A stretch of DNA of 11,938 bases from an uncultured Muribaculaceae bacterium. GTDB lineage: Bacteria; Bacteroidota; Bacteroidia; Bacteroidales; Muribaculaceae. The notes under the pieces were generated by a model. The model saw only the letters and a list, made by a program, of their open reading frames with translations. It did no database searches and had not been told where the DNA came from. The stretch is taken from NCBI GenBank assembly GCA_910579105.1, contig CAJTRT010000067.1:1-11938 (forward strand), read 5' to 3'. Position 1 is the first letter of the stretch. Each line of letters begins with the position of its first letter. The translations under genes were made by a program, and so were the position numbers. Shown here one piece after another: positions 7,272 to 11,938 of the stretch.

Positions 7272-8015
7272 TTAATCACCTCTTTGGGCGCCTTTCGCCA
7301 CTATGCGGAATACCTCGTCCATAGTAGCGGCTCCGTATTCGTTTTTCAGTCCGTCAGGGCTGTCGAGTGCCTTTATGCGTCCGTCAACCATTATTGACAC
7401 GCGGTCGCAGTATTCGGCTTCGTCAAGATAATGGGTGGTGACAAAAACCGTCATACCTTCCGATGACGCCCGGTATATCGTCTCCCAGAACTTGCGGCGC
7501 GTCGCCGGGTCTACCCCGCCTGTCGGCTCATCGAGGAAAACCACCTCCGGGGTGTGCATGGTGGCAGCTGAAAAAGCCAGCTTCTGTTTCCACCCCACAG
7601 GGATCTCCTTAACAAGCGTGTCGCGCATACCCTCCATCCCGAGGGTGCGGAACACTTCCGCTGTCTTTTCCCTTATAGCTTTGTCCGTCATGCCGTAAAT
7701 AGTCGAGAACAGCGTGAGGTTTTCGATTACGGTGAGTTCCTCGTACAGCGAGAATTTCTGGCTCATGTACCCGATATGCCGCTTGATCTCCTCTGGCTGG
7801 CGGGTTATGTCGTAACCGGCGACAGTCCCGCTGCCGGAGGTCGGGTAGCTCAATCCGCAAAGCATGCGCATCGCGGTGGTCTTGCCGGCTCCGTTGGCCC
7901 CGAGAAAGCCGAAGATTTCCCCTTTCCTGACCTCGAAACTTATGTTGTCCACGGCTGTGAAGTCGCCGAAGCGTTTTGTCAGCTCATTTACGGATATGGC
8001 TATGTCGTTATCCAT
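7272..8015 (-). CDS. ybhF: ABC transporter ATP-binding protein, equivalent to the C-terminal half of YbhF
   Basis: This 247-residue cytoplasmic ATPase has Walker A GANGAGKTT (39-47), Q-loop Gln86 (YMSQKFSLY), Walker B VVFLDEP (158-164) with catalytic Glu163, and switch His195 (VTTHYLDEAEYCDR). The ABC signature is degenerate: IPVGWKQKL (138-146) instead of LSGGMKQ. The second half of E. coli YbhF carries a very similar LPLGFKQRL, so the change is a family trait and not damage. The gene overlaps the upstream ATPase gene by 8 bases (ATGGATAA) in a different frame, so the two halves are separate proteins here, probably made by coupled translation. It should form an asymmetric dimer with the other ATPase and power the two permeases. 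Confidence 0.93.
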   Translation of the reverse strand: MDNDIAISVNELTKRFGDFTAVDNISFEVRKGEIFGFLGANGAGKTTAMRMLCGLSYPTSGSGTVAGYDITRQPEEIKRHIGYMSQKFSLYEELTVIENLTLFSTIYGMTDKAIREKTAEVFRTLGMEGMRDTLVKEIPVGWKQKLAFSAATMHTPEVVFLDEPTGGVDPATRRKFWETIYRASSEGMTVFVTTHYLDEAEYCDRVSIMVDGRIKALDSPDGLKNEYGAATMDEVFRIVAKGAQRGD

Positions 8016-8919
8016 TGTCAGCCAGTTTTATGAATAAGTCCTCTACGTCGCCTTTTGCCGGAGATATACTTACGTGGGTCAATCCCATATCGGAAAGTCT
8101 GCTTACAGCGCCGGCAGGGTTGAAATCGTTTTCAGTGACTATGTGCAGCGTGGCTCCGAATGTGTAGCATTTCTTCACACCGGGTAGCGACCTCAAGGCT
8201 TCCAGGAGCGGGTACATCTCTTTCGCGGAGGCATTGTAAAGGTTTTCTTCCAGGCTCTCAACTAATTTAGACGGGGTGTTGACATCAAGTATCCTTCCTC
8301 TGTTAATAAGGGCTATGCGCTCACAGCGCCGCGCCTCGTCCATATAGGAGGTTGAGACCAGTATGGTTATCCCTTTTTCTTTCAAAGTGGCGAGCATGTC
8401 CCAGAATTCGCTCCTCGACACGGCGTCAACGCCGGTTGTCGGTTCGTCGAGCAATAGCACCTTCGGACGGTGTATCAGGGCGCAGCTGAGTGCCAGTTTC
8501 TGCTTCATGCCTCCCGATAAAGCTCCGGCGCGTCGGTTCGGGAATTTCGCGAGTTGGCTGAAAACGGGGGCGATGAGGTCGTAGTTGTCCGCGACGCGCA
8601 CACCGAACAGCGATGCGAAGAAATTCAGGTTTTCATTCACCGTCAGGTCGGGATACAGTGAAAACCTTTCCGGCATATATCCGATTTCGGCACGGATTCG
8701 TTTGTAATCCTTGACGGCATCAAGTCCTGCCACAGTCGCCGTTCCCGCGTCGGGTGACAAAAGTGTGGTCAGTATCTTGTAGAGTGTGGTCTTGCCGGCT
8801 CCGTCGGGGCCGATAAGCCCGAACATCATCCCTTCCGGCACGGAAAAGGTCGCGTTGTCGAGGGCTTTCAGGCTTCCGTACTTCTTGGTGACGCCTTGTA
8901 TGTCGATAGCATTTCCCAT
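8008..8919 (-). CDS. ybhF: ABC transporter ATP-binding protein, equivalent to the N-terminal half of YbhF
   Basis: This 303-residue ATPase has Walker A GPDGAGKTT (37-45), a complete signature LSGGMKQ (134-140) and Walker B VLLLDEP (154-160). Two positions deviate: the Q-loop residue is Glu84 (YMPERFSLY), and the switch histidine is replaced in STSYMDEA (189-196), with Ser191 at its place. E. coli YbhF has the same STSY in its N-terminal half, which fixes the correspondence. Residues about 215-303 form a C-terminal extension (NTPSKLVESLEE, then alternating beta and alpha) as in this subfamily. The gene starts 11 bases after the membrane-fusion gene and overlaps the next ATPase gene by 8 bases. 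Its intact signature should complete the ATP site of the partner. Confidence 0.93.
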   Translation of the reverse strand: MGNAIDIQGVTKKYGSLKALDNATFSVPEGMMFGLIGPDGAGKTTLYKILTTLLSPDAGTATVAGLDAVKDYKRIRAEIGYMPERFSLYPDLTVNENLNFFASLFGVRVADNYDLIAPVFSQLAKFPNRRAGALSGGMKQKLALSCALIHRPKVLLLDEPTTGVDAVSRSEFWDMLATLKEKGITILVSTSYMDEARRCERIALINRGRILDVNTPSKLVESLEENLYNASAKEMYPLLEALRSLPGVKKCYTFGATLHIVTENDFNPAGAVSRLSDMGLTHVSISPAKGDVEDLFIKLADNG

Positions 8920-8930
8920 ATCACAGACGC

Positions 8931-9818
8931 TTATAGGCGTACTTCGCCATATTGGCCGAGTTTCAGCCGCCCGTCGTTCTTCACCGCGATCTTTACCGCA
9001 TATACGAGATTCGCGCGGGAGTCGTTGGTCTGGATGGATTTCGGCGTGAACTCGCTTTCCTGCGCGATCCAGGTTATAGTGCCGGGGTACTCAAACTGCT
9101 CGTCACCGCCGAAGTCGGCTATGACCGTCACTTTCTGACCGATTTTGATGTCGGCGAGTCGCGAGGCGGTGAAATAGCCGCGCAGATAAATGTTGTCCAG
9201 GTCAGCCACTTTGAAGAGCGGCCGCCCCGGGGTGGCGAATTCTCCCGGTTCCGCGTATTTCTGCAACACTGTGCCGGTGATAGGCGATGTGATGTGGCTT
9301 TTGGCTATCTGTTCCTCGATCTGCTCTTTTTGATATTGCAGGGCGAGGGCGTTTTCTGTGATGGAGCCGCGGTTTTTCCCGAGAGTGGATAGCAATGCGT
9401 CGAGCTGTCCGCGCGACACCTTCAACTGTGCCTCCGCGTCGTCGCTCTGTTTCTGAGTCGCCGCTCCGTCGGCAAGCAGCCTGGCGATACGGGCACATTC
9501 GTTCTGCTGGTGCGCGATCTGAGAGCGCAACGCCGCCGCCTGCGCGGCTATGTCGGGCGAGGATTGTTCGGTAGATGACTGCTGGCTCTGGATCTGCTTG
9601 TATTGCAGGGCGAGCAACGCCGTGTCGATGGTCGCCACATTCTGCCCCATAGCCACGCTGTCCCCCTCGGCTATGCCAAAGTCAAGTATCTTGCCGCTCG
9701 TTTCAGCTGATATGGTGACGGTGGTAGCCTCGAAAATGCCTGTCGCGTCATATTCCTGCTTGCCTTGGCACGCTGCCAGCAATATGGTAATGGCTGGAAG
9801 AAGGATTGCTTTTTTCAT
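8931..9818 (-). CDS. HlyD/YbhG-like membrane-fusion (periplasmic adaptor) lipoprotein
   Basis: This 295-residue adaptor would link the inner-membrane ABC pump to the outer-membrane channel. The lipobox LAAC places the lipidated cysteine at 17, after a short signal sequence. Residues about 25-66 are the first half of the lipoyl/barrel-sandwich domain (ATTVTISAETSGKI, EGDSVAMGQ), about 68-172 an alpha-helical hairpin rich in Gln and Ala, about 174-205 the second lipoyl half (ITSPITGTVLQKYAEPGE), and about 206-295 a beta-barrel domain ending KLGQYGEVRL. Near the hairpin tip, Arg110, Leu114 and Thr121 fit the RLS pattern known for adaptors that dock to TolC, with Thr for Ser. Start ATG 9818 overlaps the TolC-type stop by four bases (ATGA). 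Position and length suit YbhG, but lipid anchoring differs from an uncleaved membrane helix. Confidence 0.92.
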   Translation of the reverse strand: MKKAILLPAITILLAACQGKQEYDATGIFEATTVTISAETSGKILDFGIAEGDSVAMGQNVATIDTALLALQYKQIQSQQSSTEQSSPDIAAQAAALRSQIAHQQNECARIARLLADGAATQKQSDDAEAQLKVSRGQLDALLSTLGKNRGSITENALALQYQKEQIEEQIAKSHITSPITGTVLQKYAEPGEFATPGRPLFKVADLDNIYLRGYFTASRLADIKIGQKVTVIADFGGDEQFEYPGTITWIAQESEFTPKSIQTNDSRANLVYAVKIAVKNDGRLKLGQYGEVRL

Positions 9819-11098
9819 CGGTTGAGCGTGTATTTTAATTGATAGATGCTTTGGATGAGTTGGATTTCGTGATAAGTTGCCGAAAGGCGCGCCTGGTTCT
9901 CTTCGGTGATTTTGGCCAGCAGTGCGGTCGCGTCGATAACACCGTTTTCCAATTGCGATTCGGCGGCTCGGCGCACATTGGCGCGCAGCCTGACAATCCT
10001 GGCGTCCTCTTTCATCACATTCCCGATCTCGTTGACGCGGTCGACCTGCTGCTGAGTCTGGAGTGATGTGTTGAAAAGGAACAGGTCACGGTCGGCGGCA
10101 ATGTTATCGGAGGCGATTCGTATTTTTTGTTCGCTGTTCTTTTTCGTATATAATGAACCGATATTCCACGAGACCTTTATACCGGCGAGTACGTTGAACG
10201 ACAGGTCGCGGTTCATCATGCTCTTGAAGTTGTCGAATCCGGGGTAGCCGTAGTATGCCTGTGCGAACAGCCCTATTTTAGGCATAAGGCTGGATTTTAT
10301 CGTGCCTGACCGGGCTTCATTGACCTGGTCCTGGGCATCGAAAAGAGCCATTTCCGGGCGGTTCGGGGCCATGTTTCCTGGCATATCGGCGGCAGGTCTC
10401 ACTAACTGCTGCCCGGCTATGTCCATACCGGTGAATGTTTCAAGCATCCGCCGATAGCTCTGCGAATTGCTCCGCGCCTGTATGAGCTGTTGCGAAACGG
10501 AGAGATACTGGGCTTCTACCATATCCACATCGCTTTGCATGGCTGTGCCGTTAGCTTTCATTGCCCGCAACCGATCGAGATTGCCGAGCAGTAACGCTTG
10601 CGTGGCCTGGGTCTGTTTTATCTGCTCGTCTATCAGCAGGATGCCGAAAAACAGGTTCTCCACGCGTTCACGGACTGAGTATAGCTGAACATCAAGCTGG
10701 GCCTGGCGCTCGGCGTCGTCGGAGCGGACAATCTCGCGCTGTGATTTCGACGCTCCGCCGTCCCATATCGTCTGGCTCAGCTCCGCCCCGACTTTGTATT
10801 GCAGTTTTCCGAGCCCCCGTATGTCGGTCCCCATCTGGTTCATGATGTCGGAAAGCGCGTCGGGAAACGATGGTACGGCGTTCTGAGCGGTTCCCTGCCC
10901 GTAAATTCCTATTTGCGGAAGCCACCCTTTGTTTATGTCGGAAAGGCTGATTTCCCGCGTGCGGCTGAGAAGCTCGTATTTCTTTATGAGGGGATAGTTT
11001 TCCTGCGCGCGTTCCACACATTCTTCCAGCGTGACCTGCGCGTGTGGTGCGACAGCGGAAAATAGCAGAGCCACTCCGAGTAAAAATCGCTTTATCAT
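9815..11098 (-). CDS. TolC-type outer membrane efflux protein
   Basis: This 427-residue outer membrane factor has a signal peptide at about 1-20 (MIKRFLLGVALLFSAVAPHA), then the typical VTLEECVERAQENYPLIKK opening. Two OEP repeats follow, at about 22-215 and 230-425, each with long helices rich in Gln, Ala and charged residues and a strand region (LQYKVGAELSQTIWDGG at 99-115; FNVLAGIKVSWNIGS further on). The WDGG-type turn is common in TolC strands. Three copies would make the channel through which the exporter releases substrate. The gene begins two bases after the regulator's stop and shares ATGA with the adaptor gene. In E. coli the ybh operon lacks such a gene and is thought to rely on a TolC encoded elsewhere; carrying its own makes this locus self-contained. 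Confidence 0.93.
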   Translation of the reverse strand: MIKRFLLGVALLFSAVAPHAQVTLEECVERAQENYPLIKKYELLSRTREISLSDINKGWLPQIGIYGQGTAQNAVPSFPDALSDIMNQMGTDIRGLGKLQYKVGAELSQTIWDGGASKSQREIVRSDDAERQAQLDVQLYSVRERVENLFFGILLIDEQIKQTQATQALLLGNLDRLRAMKANGTAMQSDVDMVEAQYLSVSQQLIQARSNSQSYRRMLETFTGMDIAGQQLVRPAADMPGNMAPNRPEMALFDAQDQVNEARSGTIKSSLMPKIGLFAQAYYGYPGFDNFKSMMNRDLSFNVLAGIKVSWNIGSLYTKKNSEQKIRIASDNIAADRDLFLFNTSLQTQQQVDRVNEIGNVMKEDARIVRLRANVRRAAESQLENGVIDATALLAKITEENQARLSATYHEIQLIQSIYQLKYTLNR

Positions 11099-11100
11099 TG

Positions 11101-11721
11101 TCAGGTCAGATTTAGTTTTGTCAGTATGGTCTTGACATTCTCCTTCTTACGCATTTCGAGAAATTCTTCGTAATCATTGAAGAAATTTCCGGCAAAAGCT
11201 GTAAGCAGTGGCGTCGCGACAAACGGGAACACATTTAGCGATATTATGTCGGAAAGGAGCATGATCGCGTTTGTCTTTACGCCGGGCAGTCGGTCAAGCT
11301 CCGACTGTATGCTTTTCAACACGGTCTCCGCTCTTTGAAGGAGCTTCTCGCGTATGGGAATGATGCGGTCGGGATGTATGGCAAGCTCGTTGATTATGAA
11401 CCGTGGAAGGGTGGGGTTGGCCACGAGAAAGTCGAAGTGACGCTCTATGCCTTCGCGTAGCCGTTCTTTTAATGGCAGTTCCGGATTGCCGACGGATCCC
11501 AGCAGGATCTCACTCAGGCAGTCAATTTTGTCGCCTACGATTTTCTCGAATAGTTTGTCTTTGGTGCGGAAATAGTAGTGGAGCATCGCGTGGGTAACCC
11601 CAGCGGCTTCGGCGATTGTGGTGGTCTTCGCCCCCGCGTATCCATTTTCAAGAAATTCCTTTTCAGCGGCTTTCAGAATGAGGGTCTCCGTGTCCCGCGG
11701 TTGTTTTGGTTCTTCGGCCAT
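11101..11721 (-). CDS. TetR/AcrR-family transcriptional regulator, first gene of the exporter operon
   Basis: I chose ATG 11721, giving 206 residues; an in-frame TTG at 11745 would add eight residues (CLIHKLE-type) that look like leader sequence. The N-terminal TetR domain is at about 11-57: TETLILKAAEKEFLENGYAG, then helix-turn-helix TTIAEAAGVTHAMLHYYF (34-51) and TKDKLFEKI. Residues about 65-206 are the helical ligand-binding and dimer domain, which shows no strong specificity motif by eye. It resembles CecR (YbiH) of E. coli in size and in being the gene in front of ybhGFSR. As first gene of the operon it should repress its own transcription together with the pump until a substrate binds. 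A 16-bp palindrome just upstream is the likely operator. Confidence 0.92.
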   Translation of the reverse strand: MAEEPKQPRDTETLILKAAEKEFLENGYAGAKTTTIAEAAGVTHAMLHYYFRTKDKLFEKIVGDKIDCLSEILLGSVGNPELPLKERLREGIERHFDFLVANPTLPRFIINELAIHPDRIIPIREKLLQRAETVLKSIQSELDRLPGVKTNAIMLLSDIISLNVFPFVATPLLTAFAGNFFNDYEEFLEMRKKENVKTILTKLNLT

Positions 11722-11749
11722 CTCTAACTTATGTATTAAACACAATTGA

Positions 11750-11765
11750 CTAACATTGCTGTTAG
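11750..11765. promoter_or_regulatory. Palindromic operator candidate for the TetR-family regulator
   Basis: CTAACATTGCTGTTAG has perfect 6-bp arms (CTAACA/TGTTAG) around TTGC. It lies 29 bases before the regulator's ATG and directly after the -7 box, over the expected transcription start, where a bound dimer would block RNA polymerase. Further GTTAG copies at 11772-11776 (AGTTAGA) and CTAAC-like sequence at 11724-11728 flank it. The palindrome is visible; binding by this regulator is inferred. Confidence 0.6.
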
Positions 11766-11767
11766 CG

Positions 11768-11799
11768 CAAAGTTAGATATTTCGCACCACCTATGCAAT
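11768..11799 (-). promoter_or_regulatory. Promoter of the exporter operon
   Basis: On the minus strand TAACTTTG (11775 to 11768) is an exact match to the Bacteroidetes -7 box TAnnTTTG. ATTG (11799 to 11796) matches three of four bases of the -33 box TTTG, with a spacer of exactly 20 bases. Transcription would start near 11760, inside the palindrome, giving a leader of about 40 bases. I see no second promoter further down the operon. Confidence 0.6.
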
Positions 11800-11850
11800 A
11801 CTTTTGTCAGGATATTTATCGCATCAGTTCGATTTAGGTGGTATTGGAAA

Positions 11851-11883
11851 TTAAAAACCGCAGAACATATTGATATTCTGCGG
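11851..11883 (-). terminator. Rho-independent terminator of the gene entering from the right edge
   Basis: On the minus strand CCGCAGAA (11883-11876) pairs perfectly with TTCTGCGG (11865-11858), the stem can extend with ATAT pairing after a bulge, and TTTTTAA follows directly (11857-11851). The stem starts six bases after the TAA at 11890. It insulates the exporter operon from transcription coming from the right. Confidence 0.75.
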
Positions 11884-11889
11884 CTTGTC

Positions 11890-11938
11890 TTAAATTTGTC
11901 TTGCGTTGGCCGGATTGCGCCCGGCACGCCCGGTGGAG
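11890..11938 (-). CDS. Last codons of a gene running in from the right edge, possibly HU-like
   Basis: The minus-strand frame reads STGRAGRNPANARQI and then TAA at 11890-11892, followed after six bases by a terminator. GRNP-x(2-3)-I resembles the arm motif of HU/IHF-family DNA-binding proteins (GRNPxTGxxI). In typical HU proteins another 20 or so residues follow this motif, so an HU ending here would be short or truncated. Fifteen residues are too few for a firm call; the terminator is the main support for a gene end here. Confidence 0.3.
   Translation of the reverse strand, partial: STGRAGRNPANARQI

Noticed and set aside
7253..7279. Start of the YbhS-like permease at 7279
   Set aside because: It would overlap the ATPase stop and ignores the AAGGAG positioned 8 bases before the ATG at 7252.
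8008..8015. Frameshift or sequencing error splitting a fused YbhF gene
   Set aside because: The first gene has a full C-terminal extension and its own stop. The second begins with ATG followed by a natural ABC N-terminus. The overlap looks like ordinary coupled translation.
11722..11745. Upstream TTG start for the TetR-family regulator
   Set aside because: It would put the start codon within 5 bases of the operator palindrome and leave almost no leader after the predicted promoter. The ATG at 11721 gives a normal TetR N-terminus.
11736..11927. A 63-codon minus-strand frame upstream of the regulator
   Set aside because: It runs through the terminator hairpin, the promoter and the operator, and its translation resembles nothing. 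It is best explained as noncoding sequence.

Overview
The window looks like a chromosomal segment from a Bacteroidales bacterium, probably one of the more GC-rich gut lineages such as Muribaculaceae (the family is inference). Four things point there: a periplasmic two-component-regulator propeller sensor beside a secreted GH95 glycosidase; a C-terminal tail on that glycosidase resembling Bacteroidetes type IX-like sorting tails; promoter boxes fitting the Bacteroidetes TAnnTTTG (-7) pattern; and A-rich leaders with few Shine-Dalgarno sites.

Left part (1-4930): a divergent sugar-sensing pair. On the minus strand, cut by the left edge, lies the N-terminal 330 residues of a propeller sensor of the hybrid two-component system (HTCS) type. 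Divergent from it is a 1238-residue secreted GH95 alpha-L-fucosidase-like enzyme with two extra N-terminal domains and intact candidate catalytic residues. The 169-bp intergenic region holds an inverted repeat carrying the sensor's -7 box, and two 15-bp direct repeats 21 bp apart that are a plausible activator site. A hairpin terminator follows the GH95 gene. No SusC/SusD pair is visible.

Junction (4930-5087): a 128-bp element with 22-23-bp imperfect terminal inverted repeats and a reading frame that stops inside the left repeat. It looks like an internally deleted insertion sequence (MITE-like).

Right part (5088-11760, minus strand): one tightly packed seven-gene operon, read right to left: TetR-family repressor, TolC-type outer membrane factor, lipoprotein membrane-fusion protein, two ABC ATPases, two ABC-2 permeases. 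Apart from the added outer-membrane gene, this is the order of E. coli cecR-ybhG-ybhF-ybhS-ybhR. The double ATPase YbhF is split here into two genes overlapping by 8 bp, and degenerate motifs are distributed so that only one of the two ATP sites looks complete. The parts together would form an envelope-spanning exporter for drugs or other toxic compounds, controlled by its own repressor: a 16-bp palindrome lies at the predicted transcription start.

Right edge (11851-11938): a strong minus-strand terminator preceded by the last codons of a gene entering from outside, possibly an HU-like DNA-binding protein. I see no CRISPR array, tRNA, rRNA, phage gene or clear undescribed system. The points most worth checking are the intergenic operator repeats, the extended GH95 architecture, the split ATPase pair and the small mobile remnant.
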